A stretch of DNA of 64,000 bases from Algoriphagus antarcticus (GCF_002150685.1 NZ_MSSW01000031.1:1-64000), one strand, 5' to 3'; counted from the stretch's first letter, positions 51,383 through 61,373 are shown. A program made the numbers and translations. The notes: a model not told the origin generated them from the letters alone.

Positions 51383-51928
51383 TCACCCCAGTTTCAATTT
51401 TCTATAGGCTTGCCATTTTCCTCCACTTCTTTTCAAAAGCACGATATGATTCTCCCTCAATTCTTCATCCAGATTCTTTTCACTAGCAAGCTGGAGAATA
51501 TTTTGAAACTGAGTTTTCTTTATATCCTTAAAAGCAATGGTCATATGTGGCTGAAAATTTCGATCACTCAGCTCATCCACTAGATTCAATTCTCGTTTGC
51601 AAAAGGTTTTTAATTCGCTTTGAAAATTGTATAACTCTTTTGGAGCCTCTACGCCTAGGTAAATTACTCGCGTTCCAAATGTTTGCACTCCTTTTACTGT
51701 CATAACCAAAGGATCATAGGCCAGCATAAAGCTTTGGAGTCTGTCAATCAACTTATCCTCATTTGCTTCATTATAGAGAAATGGCATTTTCACAGTAATA
51801 TGAGCAGGTGACTTCAGTGCGTATTTAGCTTGGTGTGCATCTCTGATTTCTAATTTTAGCTTTGTCACACGATCCTGGAAGTCACCTTCGGGAACGATCG
51901 CCAAAAAATACTTTTGCATCACTTTCAT
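51383..51928 (-). CDS. 2'-5' RNA ligase family protein
   Basis: The protein (181 residues from ATG at 51928) has the 2H phosphoesterase fold with both HxT motifs: HITVKMPF (His43) and HMTIAFKD (His128). The family includes RNA 2',3'-cyclic phosphodiesterases and ligases (ThpR). The physiological substrate in Bacteroidota is uncertain. Starts at 51970, 51928 and 51919 are possible. The segment before 51928 belongs to a local duplication, which argues for one of the inner starts, so 51928 is used. It is a single gene. Confidence 0.88.
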   Translation of the reverse strand: MKVMQKYFLAIVPEGDFQDRVTKLKLEIRDAHQAKYALKSPAHITVKMPFLYNEANEDKLIDRLQSFMLAYDPLVMTVKGVQTFGTRVIYLGVEAPKELYNFQSELKTFCKRELNLVDELSDRNFQPHMTIAFKDIKKTQFQNILQLASEKNLDEELRENHIVLLKRSGGKWQAYRKLKLG

Positions 51929-52132
51929 GTGTTGATAATTTTCTTCGAAAGGCCATATGGAATCTCGCATGCATTATAACCATGCCTCTGTGTGTCGTTT
52001 TTTGTCATGCTCGATTTCATGTGTTGATAATTTGATTTATTTGGCCACATAGCCTGTCCCGAACTTGATTCGGGAGAATCTTCCATTACGGATAATCATT
52101 TCTCCGTGTGTCGATAACTTGCTCGATTTCAT
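51923..52132. repeat. Local direct duplication upstream of the RNA ligase-like gene
   Basis: TTTCATGTGTTGATAATTT occurs at 51923 and again at 52015, with GGCCA-like similarity further right in both copies. GCTCGATTTCAT occurs at 52009-52020 and 52121-52132, and GTGT(C/T)GATAA variants flank it. The pattern indicates tandem or nested duplication of about 90-110 bases. No gene lies in 51971-52236. Confidence 0.6.
52057..52075. repeat. TCCCGAA/TTCGGGA hairpin
   Basis: A perfect 7-bp inverted repeat with a 5-base loop lies in non-coding DNA without a U-tract. The type resembles short CCCGA/TCGGG palindromes often seen between Bacteroidota genes, and resembles the CATCCGAT hairpin at 2680. Confidence 0.5.
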
Positions 52133-52236
52133 CAGGCTAAATTACCTTGAAAAGGAATTCGTCTGGTAAAAACATAAAAACTATTCAATAAATTGGATCA
52201 AAGCTTTAAATTAAAGGGAATTTACACTTAACAGCT

Positions 52237-53151
52237 ATGAAACATTTTTATAAGGCCATGATTGGTCTTGATCTGACAGAGATGGATGATATCCTGATCA
52301 AAAAGACAATTGTGTACCTGAATTTCCTCGGAATAGATAAATGCTACTTTGTACATGTAGCCAAGAATCTAGCTGTACCTGAGGAAGTTCTCAAAAGTCA
52401 TCCTGAATTAGTGGCACCAGGAGATGAATCCATAGAAGCATTGATAAAGTCCAAGCTCGAGGAGTATAATTTTCCTGAGAGCATGGATATCGAAGTTTTC
52501 GCAGAAGAAGGAGCGCATCCCTTGGACACATTCCTACGATGGGCCAAAATCAAGGATGTTGATCTAATTATAATGGGTAGAAAAGAGGAATTACAAGGAA
52601 GCGGCTCTCTTGCAAAAGGTGTTTCAAAGCAATCCCCTTGCTCTGTTCTTCTATTGCAAGAAAGAAGGCCACCAGGTTTGCCAAAGAAAATCATGATCCC
52701 CTCAGATTTCTCTGACCACACAGATTTGATTTATGATTTTGGGGAAAGAATTTCAGAAGAATTAGGAGCAGAAATTATTCCAGTCCATTTGTATGAAGTG
52801 CCTCACGGATACTCTAAGACAGGAAAGTCATTTGAAGAATTTGCTGACATCATGAAGGACAATGCACAGCAAGACTTTAATCGCTTTATTCAAAAGTTTA
52901 ATCACAAGGAATTGACTTGCCGATTTGTGCTGAATGATGGTGAAGGGCAGGGCAAAGCACTTCTCGAAGAAGCTGGAAAAATCGGAGCAGACATGATTTT
53001 GCTTGGATCCCGCGGCAGAACAAAATCCGCAGCAATTCTTCTGGGTAGTGTAGCTGAGAAACTAGTCTTGGTGAATAACATTTTGCCTATGCTAATCTTC
53101 AAGAAAAAAGGTGAAACCATGGGGTTCTTTGAGGCCCTATTTAAAGTTTAA
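52237..53151 (+). CDS. Tandem universal stress protein
   Basis: The 304-residue protein has two UspA domains (about 1-145 and 150-285). The second keeps the ATP-binding pattern G-2x-G-9x-G-S exactly (GSRGRTKSAAILLGS). The first has a degenerate version (IMGRKEELQGSGS), so only one nucleotide site is probably active. It is cytoplasmic and usually raised in stress or slow growth. Single gene, followed by a strong terminator. Confidence 0.94.
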   Translation: MKHFYKAMIGLDLTEMDDILIKKTIVYLNFLGIDKCYFVHVAKNLAVPEEVLKSHPELVAPGDESIEALIKSKLEEYNFPESMDIEVFAEEGAHPLDTFLRWAKIKDVDLIIMGRKEELQGSGSLAKGVSKQSPCSVLLLQERRPPGLPKKIMIPSDFSDHTDLIYDFGERISEELGAEIIPVHLYEVPHGYSKTGKSFEEFADIMKDNAQQDFNRFIQKFNHKELTCRFVLNDGEGQGKALLEEAGKIGADMILLGSRGRTKSAAILLGSVAEKLVLVNNILPMLIFKKKGETMGFFEALFKV

Positions 53152-53189
53152 AGCGGTTTATTAAGAAAAAATCATAACTGATCCCCTTT

Positions 53190-53220
53190 GCCCTCCTGAT
53201 TATATAGGAGGGCTTTTTTA
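53190..53220 (+). terminator. Terminator after the universal stress gene
   Basis: GCCCTCCT (53190-53197) pairs with AGGAGGGC (53206-53213), followed by TTTTTTA. Confidence 0.9.
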
Positions 53221-53260
53221 TCTAAATCTGCCAATTCATTCTTCGAATAAAGCTGACCCA

Positions 53261-54045
53261 TCAGATTCGTATCCAAAGAAAATTTCCCCTTATACAATTC
53301 TGTACCTTAGAATTGAAAGCTGTAGAATCAAAAAGCACTTCGAACAGGTCAAAACCTATCGCTTTGGAAAGCATTTGAAATGCCGAAACCGAAGGTATAA
53401 TCAAATGTCTTGGAGCATCGAGCTGCATCCAGAATGGCTGCTTTTCTTTCGAAATTTCAGCATCCGTCACTGATGTCATGATTAATAGCTTTCCTTCTAG
53501 ATTCAGTTTATCAAAACAAGTCTGGAGAATTTCCATGGGAATTTCCATACGTTAAACGCTTGATGCATCATGATCAAAATAAAGCAGTTATCGGTCTTGG
53601 TCTATCTTATGTTTCCAGAGATGAGTTTAGCATTGACTTCAAAATCTTTCTCTATAAAAGGATCAAACCCATGCAAATCAGAAGATTCGACGAATATAAT
53701 TGCCCATTTCCAAAGCCTACGTCAGGAATTTTTAAATGAAATCCCGGAGCCAATTTCTTCAACCGATAACATAGCTTGGCTCAAAAGCTTTAGCCTGTGT
53801 CGCAAGAAACAAGTTCATGCGAATCTCCTTGAGCACTCTTCTGGCTTAGCCAGACTGTACTAACGGTAGAAATAAATAATATCCCGATTGCGAATAATAG
53901 CCGGCAAGATTTTAATGAACTTGATCTATTTGAACTGACTTGCAGTCCAACATTCTGAATATCCTAAAGCTCCGCCCATTCCAAACAGGCGCTTACTTAC
54001 CTCAAAAGAGATTAGGCTAAATCCTCCACAAAATTTACAGGCATT
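53261..54045 (-). pseudogene. Decayed class I SAM-dependent methyltransferase
   Basis: Fragments of one methyltransferase family occur in the right order on the minus strand but in different frames with stops between. These are a zinc-type start CKFCGGFSLISFEVS then RLFGMGGALGYSEC (about 54040-53940), LKIPDVGFGNGQLY (SAM motif I, about 53720), GFDPFIEKDFEVNAKLIS (about 53665), IMMHQAF (about 53570), and the longest open piece MEIPMEILQTCFDKL through QPFWMQLDAPRHLIIP to the end at 53261. Several frameshifts and stops separate them, so the gene is dead. A chance match is unlikely given the order and motif content. Confidence 0.8.
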
Positions 54046-54277
54046 AAACAAATTACTTGGGATTACTATGAGTAAAAATCAGCTGGGGAATGGTCTTGAT
54101 CTTAATTCCCATTTTAAATTATATGTGTCCAAAACCGGGCTTATTAAGTTTAAAAAAGGGAGTTAGCTTATTTACATTCGAAATGAGATTCATTTCAACG
54201 TCATAATTAAGAAAAGAATCACCAAGGCTGATTACTTTTGCAATTATTTGTTAGCCGAAACGCCGCTGGGGCAACGC

Positions 54278-54949
54278 ATGAGTTTTATTTCGAATTTATT
54301 TTCACCTTCCGACAATCCTGAATCTTTGGGAGCCAAATTTAGAAACCAAAGACAAAAAGATTTTGAGGATTTATTCTTTCTGAATTTTTCCAAAAACGAT
54401 CCAATTCGAATTCTTGATGTAGGAGGAGCTGCCTATTTCTGGGATAACAGTAGTCTTCCTCTACTCCCAAATATTGAAATCGTTCTCCTCAATCTGGGAC
54501 AAGAGAAAACCACACACCCTAAGATCAAATCTGTGGTCGGAGATGCTACGAATATGCCAGAATATAAAGAAAACAGCTTTGATTTAGTGTTTTCTAATTC
54601 TGTAATAGAGCATTTATACACCTGGGAGAACCAGCAAAAAATGGCAAATGAGATTATGCGTGTAGGTAAAAAGCACTTTATCCAAACCCCAAATCGAACT
54701 TTCCCAATAGAAGCACATTATGCCATTCCTTTTGCGCAATACCTTCCCCACAGCTTGCTTTACTTTTTCCTGACCAAAACAAAACTGAGTAGGCTTCAAA
54801 AATGGGATCCTAAAGATGCCCAGCAATACCTAGATGAAATCCGACTGCTTGATCAAAACGAGATGCAACGGCTTTTCCCTGATTCTAAGATGTATCTGGA
54901 AAAATTCATGGGAATGATCAAATCAATCTCTGCTCACAATCTCTCTTAA
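54278..54949 (+). CDS. Class I SAM-dependent methyltransferase
   Basis: The 223-residue protein has motif I RILDVGGAAYFWD, a nucleotide-binding VVGDATNMPEYKENSFDLVF stretch, and the post-core SNSVIEHLYTW with IQTPNRTFPIEAHYAIPF typical of small-molecule or glycan O-methyltransferases. It is related in type, though not obviously in lineage, to the decayed gene just upstream. ATG at 54278 is chosen, and a TTG at 54248 would add ten residues. Its stop overlaps the ABC exporter gene's stop by four bases in convergent orientation. Confidence 0.88.
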   Translation: MSFISNLFSPSDNPESLGAKFRNQRQKDFEDLFFLNFSKNDPIRILDVGGAAYFWDNSSLPLLPNIEIVLLNLGQEKTTHPKIKSVVGDATNMPEYKENSFDLVFSNSVIEHLYTWENQQKMANEIMRVGKKHFIQTPNRTFPIEAHYAIPFAQYLPHSLLYFFLTKTKLSRLQKWDPKDAQQYLDEIRLLDQNEMQRLFPDSKMYLEKFMGMIKSISAHNLS

Positions 54950-56733
54950 TCAGCAAACTGAAGCCTAACCAAGTTTGCATAAAAGCCATCCTCCCGACTA
55001 AGTAGATCCATGTGATTGCCTTGCTCTACGATTTCTCCATCACTTAGAACGTATATTCTATCCACTTTGCGGATAGTCGCCAATCGATGCGCAATAATTA
55101 TGGTCGTTCTTCCTTTCATCAGTTCATCAAGAGCTTCTTGAACCAAAAATTCTGACTCCGCGTCCAAAGAAGAGGTGGCTTCGTCCAAAATCAAAATTGA
55201 CGGGTCTTTTAGAATAGCTCGGGCAATCGCCACTCGCTGCCTTTGACCACCAGAAAGTTTGACTCCTCGCTCACCTACCAAGGTATCAAGCCCTTCAGGG
55301 AATTGAGAAATAAACTGCCAAGCATTCGCTTTTTTCGACGCCAAAATAAGTTCATCTTCTGTCGCTGATGGTTTTGCATAAGCGATATTCTCGCGAATTG
55401 ACCCCCCAAAAAGCAATACTTCCTGAGGAACCATTCCTACATGTGAGCGAAGGTTTTGCAAATCCCAATCACTCAGCTGTCGATCATCCACTTGGATTGA
55501 TCCTTTCTGCACGTCATAGAAACGCATCAGCAATTGGATAATGGTAGATTTCCCGGCTCCGGAGTGACCAGCCAAAGCAACTTTCTCTCCTGGATTCACA
55601 TGAAAAGTTAGGTCTTTCAGCACTTCCATTTCAGGTCGTGTGGGGTAATGAAAGCCCACATTATTGAAGGTAATTTTGCCTTGGAAATTAATAGCCTTAG
55701 TTCCTGAAACGGACTCAGGTTCTTCATCTAATATTTCTAATACACGCTCAGATGAACCAATAGCTTTCTGAACCTGTCCGTAAATATCTCCAAGCCCAGC
55801 TATAGACCCGCCGATAAACGTAGTGTATAACACGAAAGAAACCAGTTCACCCACACTCATTTCGCCAGAACTCACCAAACTCGCCCCGTACCACATCACA
55901 GCTACAATTCCTCCAAACAAGGCAAAAATGATAAATGAAATAAAGGCTCCTCTGTATTTGGCAGCTTTTAAGGCTACTCCTACGACTCTATTTAAGCCAC
56001 TTCCATATCTAGCTGACTCAAAAGCTTCACCCACAAAGGACTTAACAGTACTGATAGACTGTAGCGTCTCCTCCACGATCACATTCGCATCCGCAAGTTC
56101 ATCTTGAGTGCTTTTAGAAAGTTTTCGAATAAATTTCCCAAAAACCATTGCTATCACCACCAAGACCGGAAAAGTAGCAAGCATGAATAATGTCAATTTA
56201 GGAGTCATGACCATCAAGAAAATCACACCTGCGACAAGGGTAACTATCTGACGAAAAAGCTCTGCAAGTGTAACCGAGAACGTGTCTTGAAGCATGCTGA
56301 CATCAGATGTAATTCTGCTAATCAATTCACCCGTTCTACGCTTATCAAAAAACGTCATTGGCAAGCGCACCATTCTAGAGTACAATGCCAAGCGTATATC
56401 CCTCATGGAGCGCTCCGAAACTAAGGCAAAAAGCCATACCCGGAAAAAGGAGAAGATGCTTTGTATCGCCAAAATTCCGACCAATATCAGTGCTATCGAA
56501 TTAATATCACTAACTATCCAATCCGTTCCCTGAGCTGTATCGATGAGCTTGCCAGCAACGAAAGGAAACGTAAGCAGAGTAAGTGATGAAAAAACCAGGA
56601 AGACCAATCCTAAAAAAAATGTTCCTTTATAAGGCATCAAAAATTGAAAAATGCCTCCCAATTTGCTTAAATTCTGCTTATTCAACTTCCTTTTCTCACT
56701 CTCGTCCAAAGCAGTTCCTCTTTTCTTAGCCAT
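54946..56733 (-). CDS. ABC exporter, MsbA/BmrA-like half transporter
   Basis: The 595-residue protein fuses six transmembrane helices (about 30-330) to an ATPase domain: Walker A GHSGAGKSTI (389-398), ABC signature KLSGGQRQRVAIARA, Walker B ILILDEATSSLD and the H-loop HRLATI. It would dimerise in the inner membrane and export lipids, drugs or other hydrophobic compounds. The start KRRTGELISRITSDVS fits the intracellular coupling helix. Substrate is unknown. It is a single gene, convergent with a methyltransferase gene. Confidence 0.96.
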   Translation of the reverse strand: MAKKRGTALDESEKRKLNKQNLSKLGGIFQFLMPYKGTFFLGLVFLVFSSLTLLTFPFVAGKLIDTAQGTDWIVSDINSIALILVGILAIQSIFSFFRVWLFALVSERSMRDIRLALYSRMVRLPMTFFDKRRTGELISRITSDVSMLQDTFSVTLAELFRQIVTLVAGVIFLMVMTPKLTLFMLATFPVLVVIAMVFGKFIRKLSKSTQDELADANVIVEETLQSISTVKSFVGEAFESARYGSGLNRVVGVALKAAKYRGAFISFIIFALFGGIVAVMWYGASLVSSGEMSVGELVSFVLYTTFIGGSIAGLGDIYGQVQKAIGSSERVLEILDEEPESVSGTKAINFQGKITFNNVGFHYPTRPEMEVLKDLTFHVNPGEKVALAGHSGAGKSTIIQLLMRFYDVQKGSIQVDDRQLSDWDLQNLRSHVGMVPQEVLLFGGSIRENIAYAKPSATEDELILASKKANAWQFISQFPEGLDTLVGERGVKLSGGQRQRVAIARAILKDPSILILDEATSSLDAESEFLVQEALDELMKGRTTIIIAHRLATIRKVDRIYVLSDGEIVEQGNHMDLLSREDGFYANLVRLQFAD

Positions 56734-56891
56734 CCGTTGATTTTGGTATTAAGGGGACAAACTTAAGCCTTTTTGTAAGGATTTCCTTTGTTAATGTGAA
56801 AGGATTAACAATCAAATTGGACTAATAAAGCTATTTGAGAGAGGAATCACCCAGCTTCGGTAAGAAGTTTAACAAGACCTGTGGAAAAATG

Positions 56892-57494
56892 CTACTTTCT
56901 GCCCAATTGTGCATCAACCAACTCCCTCTTAAGTTTGCGCTCTCGATCCAGCATATTCTTGCGGTGATTGTCAAACTCTTCCTGCACTTCAGCCAAATCC
57001 TTTCGAGCCTTCCTTATTTTTTTGAAACTACTGAAATACTGAAAGGAGAAGATAGCTAGGGCTCCTGCAAGCACGGCGACTAAAATCCACATCATGGAAG
57101 AATAGACGGCCTTATCTATTCCGATTCCTAAAAAAGAGAAATTATCCTTTTGGGCAATCGCCTCTTGCTTTTCCGTTTCAGCAGTGACCAAGTTAGATTT
57201 GAGATTTTTAATAGAGTCTTTTTCATTGACTATCAAAATCTTAAGGTCTCCTACCTCACTCCTCATAGTACGCATCGAGTCCAGAATATTGGATTTCAGC
57301 TGATCCAGATTTGTCTGCTTTACCACTTTATATTCCTGAAAATTATTCGAGACACTGTAGATGTACTCAAACTGGCTATCGATAGTACCTGACTTGAGTG
57401 ATCCTTGGTCTTCAGAGATTTCTTGCCCAAAAGTGAATGATGGAATCGTAAGCAAAGAAATCAAAATAAGTATCAGGGGCAAAGCGCTCTTCAT
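56892..57494 (-). CDS. Exported coiled-coil membrane protein, unknown function
   Basis: The 200-residue protein has a signal peptide (LILILISLLTIPSFTFGQ), an extracytoplasmic coiled coil (about 60-115), a transmembrane helix (SMMWILVAVLAGALAIFSF, about 130-150) and a basic cytoplasmic coiled coil (about 158-198). The architecture suggests a signalling or scaffold protein that spans the inner membrane. Related Bacteroidota proteins have been annotated as tRNA methyltransferases in databases, apparently in error. It is divergent from the 1217-residue gene by 183 bases. Confidence 0.75.
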   Translation of the reverse strand: MKSALPLILILISLLTIPSFTFGQEISEDQGSLKSGTIDSQFEYIYSVSNNFQEYKVVKQTNLDQLKSNILDSMRTMRSEVGDLKILIVNEKDSIKNLKSNLVTAETEKQEAIAQKDNFSFLGIGIDKAVYSSMMWILVAVLAGALAIFSFQYFSSFKKIRKARKDLAEVQEEFDNHRKNMLDRERKLKRELVDAQLGRK

Positions 57495-57677
57495 TGGGTA
57501 ATTAATTTACAGACTAGGGTGAAAGACTTCAGTTCCCAATAAACATGCCTAGGAAAACAAATGCAAGGCATTTAAACTGGCCCATCAAATCCTACACTAA
57601 AATCAAAAGTTCTAAACGTTGATTTTCAGCATATTATAGTTTATATTAGATAAGATTTTTTAGGATAATTTTTTACC

Positions 57678-60600
57678 ATGCTTAAAAGCGTCAAAATTTG
57701 GCTGATACTTTTACCGATAATACTTGTTATCGGAGTGATCCTTTATATGCAATCTTTCAATAACCAAAAGGAATTGGAAAATCAGCTGATCAGAAGTGTA
57801 GAAGCTTCTAAAAATGATATTTCTCGTGCCCTGTTAGATTACTACACCAGAGTGGATGCACACTTTTTAAGGGTTGGTTCTGCTGAGGCAGCAATTTATA
57901 AACTTGGAGAAAAAACAAAAACTGAGTCTAAAAAGCTTGCAAAGATTATCAGATTTGATCCTCACTTCTTCAATCCACGATTAATCAATCCAAATTCGGG
58001 TTTTATTAAATCCCTCACTTTCAAAAATGGATTAATTCTAAAAAATGGGTTAGTCATTAATATTGATAATCTTCATTCCGAATTCGATTTAAAGCAATTC
58101 AAAGAGACTTTTAAAATCTACACAACTACTAAGGAAGATATAAATACATCATTGGTGGTTGATTTAGAGATTCCTATATCTGAGCTTTTGCGTACTCAAA
58201 ATACCAATAAAATTTTTGAGCATTTCTTTGTCACCTTTAATGATGGCACTATCCTTTACCCTCCAGAAGAGGCGGGAATCAAATTATTTTTACCCCAGGA
58301 TGTAGAAATCGACAGTTTGGGTGTGACTAATTCAGGAACAGATATTTTGAAAATGAACTATTCTGGACGTAACACCCGAGGATATGTTTCACCTATTCCC
58401 ATGGAAAATCAAAAGCTTTATGCTGTGGGATTGATCTCAGAAGAGAGCTATCAAAAAGTAGGAATGCGACTTGACTTTGGTAAACTGAGCTTGTTGATCT
58501 TATTCCTGCTGATTTTGATAGCACTCATTCCTATTTTGGGTGTGATGAATCTCTCTCCGGGAGATAATCTCACGCAGAGTAAAGTAACGCAGGTGGGGAT
58601 CTCACTGCTTTGCTTGACCATTATCATAGGCTATTCCATGTCACAGTTTAAAAATGAGCCTAATCCAGTGGATGAACAAGCGACAATCGTTGATCAGTTG
58701 GAGAATGGCTTGAGTGAGACGCTAAGTGTATATAAAAACACCTTGGAAAAAATCACCAGTTATTCTCAACTTGACCACGTTCAAGCAAATTTCAATGAAG
58801 TAATTGCGTTCAAACCAAATGGATATGCGGATAAAATATTTTTTAAAACTGCTGATACTGCATTAAAACTCGTAGATTTTACTGACGTCAATTCAGCAAT
58901 TGACCTAAATAAACGCGAGTATTTCACTTTTTATAAAGATCAAAAAAATCAAAAAGTCACTTTTCTAAATTCCCATTATAGTCGAACAGATGCTCAGCTG
59001 GAATCCGTTATTTCAAGAAATTTTGATATTGATTCCACAAAAACAGAAATAAAAGGCATCAATTCAATCACCTTCAAATTAAAAGCAGATTCTAGTTTTA
59101 GCAAGCAATATAGATTCTTGGTAATGAAAAAGGATGGGAAGATTCTGCTGAAAAGTGATAAAATATCCTCTCCGATTGCTAAACTTCAAGAAGGCATTAA
59201 TCTGGAAAAATGGGCAGAAATCAGTTCATTAATGATCAACAATTCCAATTCCGATTCCCAAATCACCACTTATCTGTATTTCAATGGAAACTATTACGCA
59301 GGGATATTGAAGCGCGTTAAAACTTCTGAATTTGATGAAGATGTTTGGCTGCTTTTTTTAGTTGATGAGAATATCAGCTATGCTTTCGCTTCTCTGAGTT
59401 CTGCAGAGTCAATATCATTGTTGAGTTTTTATTTTTTAGGTTTGCTTTTTAGTCTTGTCATTCAGAAATATTCCAAAAGATCACTAGACAAGCAAGGAAC
59501 CAAGGCCTTTTTATATTCTTGGCTCGAACCAAATTCCCTAAATCTCCCTCGCTTGAGCTATCTCACAATAGCATATATATTCTATGCTGCTGGGTTGGTT
59601 CTGGTGTACTATTTGGCGGATATCAGACATATGGATATGTTACTTTTGCTGATTTATTCCAGCTTCCTGATCTCCTTCGTCAATCTATCTACTTCTATCA
59701 GTTCCTTTACTTTTGATGACTTTACTGAATTCAGGGTTCAACGCTACTCGATGAGGGCGATTATCCTGGCAGGCGTTACTCTGGTTATTCTTTTTTATAT
59801 AGTCTTTTTGAATTGGCAAATCATAAAACCAACACTCTTTCTAACCATTTTAGCATGTGGGATTATTGCAGGATGGTTTTTGATTGTTAAGCCAAAAGTT
59901 ACTTTTGAAAGTCGTCCAAATAGCATCACTCTTCCTGCCTTTTTAGGGGTTTGGTTCCTAGTCATAGGCTTTATCCCAGGTTATTTCCTACAATCCAAAA
60001 CTCAAATCTACGAACAAATCATCTGGGATACCCCCGCTAGCGGGATTGCCAGTAACACAAAAACAAATCAACCAGATTCATATTATAAAATGTATGAGAT
60101 CGAGAGAAGAAAATTTCTCACATGGATTGCAGACCCTTTTGATCAAAAAATAGAAAATTTTATAGCTCCAGATCAAGGTGTTTTCAAAATGGCTATGAAC
60201 AAAGCAGATATGAATAAACCCACTTTTGCTGGGTTAGTGTATAATGTGTTAATGATAATTACAATGCTTATTCTATTTATCCTTTTTGTAAACATCATTC
60301 AGAAAATCATTTTTTATCCATTTTTTAGTTTTCGGAAAAAACCCATTGATTTTTCCAAATCCAAACTATTCTTATGTTGCTCTCAATCAGGAGTTATCAC
60401 AGAGATGATTGAGAAGGGGCTTAAAGATGTAAAAATTCAAACTATCAACCTCTTGGATGTCGACCTCTCAAAAAAAGATTTGCTAGATGATAGTAGTTCA
60501 CATTTTCATTTACAAAATATTCACTGCTTAGAAAACCAATTAGCTGTAATCCCACTATTGAATACCCTCATCGATAAGGATAAGTCAATCATCATTAGTT

Positions 60601-61331
60601 CAGGCAAAAATTGGAATGAGCTTTTTATCTGTATCAAAGAAATCGAAAATAGGGTTATCTATGCAGAGACTTTTACAGAATTTGAATTCCATATTTTACC
60701 AATCAGGATAGCTGTTTTGAATTCTAAACCAAAATATATTCAAAACTTTCTGATGCATCGTGCTGAAAATGAAGATAGCATGCAAATGGAGATTGCTAAG
60801 TATGCAGACATTTGGTCTGAATTGAATTTCCAGGAAAAACTCATTTGTTACTCCTTTTCTTTGGAGAGATTTCTCAATAAATCCCGCAAAAATGGTGTGC
60901 AGGAATTAATAAGGAAAGGCATTTTGGTTCAATTGCCAGATCTTCATAAGCTGCAGGAGAATGTGCAGCAATCAACAGAAGTTGCCAAACATAACTCTGC
61001 TGAACAAGAGAATGAAACTAACCTAGAATGGCAGAAGTATGAGTTTTTCAGCAGGCTTTTTCAAACATATATTCTCACCCACGTAAGTAAGGAAGAGATA
61101 AAGAGTTTCCAGGATTTTGAAAGCAAAAATGGGAATTCGAAAATGATCCAAGTATCTGCAGTAAGTTTTGTACTGATTTGTTTTGCCTTGATTAGCATAT
61201 TTGACAAAACTTTTCTTAACGAAATATATGCCTACCTAACCGGAACATTAGGATTGCTCGGTAGTTTATATGCAATTTTAAACAGAGGATTTTCTGGGTT
61301 TAAACTTGGCAAAAGTGATACTTCACCCTAG
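57678..61331 (+). CDS. Large multi-pass protein with two extracytoplasmic sensor-like domains
   Basis: I do not recognise this 1217-residue protein by name. It has a helix at 7-25, an outside domain (27-268), helices at 270-290 and 305-322, a second outside domain (323-572), and about six more helices (575-771). A further outside loop (772-853), another helix (854-880), a cytoplasmic region (881-1155) and two final helices follow. The second outside domain has DLNKREYFTFYKD and later YLYFNGNYYAG, which recall dCache sensors. The cytoplasmic region (SKLFLCCSQSGVITEM, IIISSGKNWNEL) looks alpha/beta with no Walker A, then a winged-helix-like GVQELIRKGILVQLPD. Base composition looks more AT-rich than neighbours. 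Confidence 0.7.
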   Translation: MLKSVKIWLILLPIILVIGVILYMQSFNNQKELENQLIRSVEASKNDISRALLDYYTRVDAHFLRVGSAEAAIYKLGEKTKTESKKLAKIIRFDPHFFNPRLINPNSGFIKSLTFKNGLILKNGLVINIDNLHSEFDLKQFKETFKIYTTTKEDINTSLVVDLEIPISELLRTQNTNKIFEHFFVTFNDGTILYPPEEAGIKLFLPQDVEIDSLGVTNSGTDILKMNYSGRNTRGYVSPIPMENQKLYAVGLISEESYQKVGMRLDFGKLSLLILFLLILIALIPILGVMNLSPGDNLTQSKVTQVGISLLCLTIIIGYSMSQFKNEPNPVDEQATIVDQLENGLSETLSVYKNTLEKITSYSQLDHVQANFNEVIAFKPNGYADKIFFKTADTALKLVDFTDVNSAIDLNKREYFTFYKDQKNQKVTFLNSHYSRTDAQLESVISRNFDIDSTKTEIKGINSITFKLKADSSFSKQYRFLVMKKDGKILLKSDKISSPIAKLQEGINLEKWAEISSLMINNSNSDSQITTYLYFNGNYYAGILKRVKTSEFDEDVWLLFLVDENISYAFASLSSAESISLLSFYFLGLLFSLVIQKYSKRSLDKQGTKAFLYSWLEPNSLNLPRLSYLTIAYIFYAAGLVLVYYLADIRHMDMLLLLIYSSFLISFVNLSTSISSFTFDDFTEFRVQRYSMRAIILAGVTLVILFYIVFLNWQIIKPTLFLTILACGIIAGWFLIVKPKVTFESRPNSITLPAFLGVWFLVIGFIPGYFLQSKTQIYEQIIWDTPASGIASNTKTNQPDSYYKMYEIERRKFLTWIADPFDQKIENFIAPDQGVFKMAMNKADMNKPTFAGLVYNVLMIITMLILFILFVNIIQKIIFYPFFSFRKKPIDFSKSKLFLCCSQSGVITEMIEKGLKDVKIQTINLLDVDLSKKDLLDDSSSHFHLQNIHCLENQLAVIPLLNTLIDKDKSIIISSGKNWNELFICIKEIENRVIYAETFTEFEFHILPIRIAVLNSKPKYIQNFLMHRAENEDSMQMEIAKYADIWSELNFQEKLICYSFSLERFLNKSRKNGVQELIRKGILVQLPDLHKLQENVQQSTEVAKHNSAEQENETNLEWQKYEFFSRLFQTYILTHVSKEEIKSFQDFESKNGNSKMIQVSAVSFVLICFALISIFDKTFLNEIYAYLTGTLGLLGSLYAILNRGFSGFKLGKSDTSP

Positions 61332-61373
61332 AATTAGACTGGCAGATAGCTTAGAAAGGATTGGTCGTCCATT

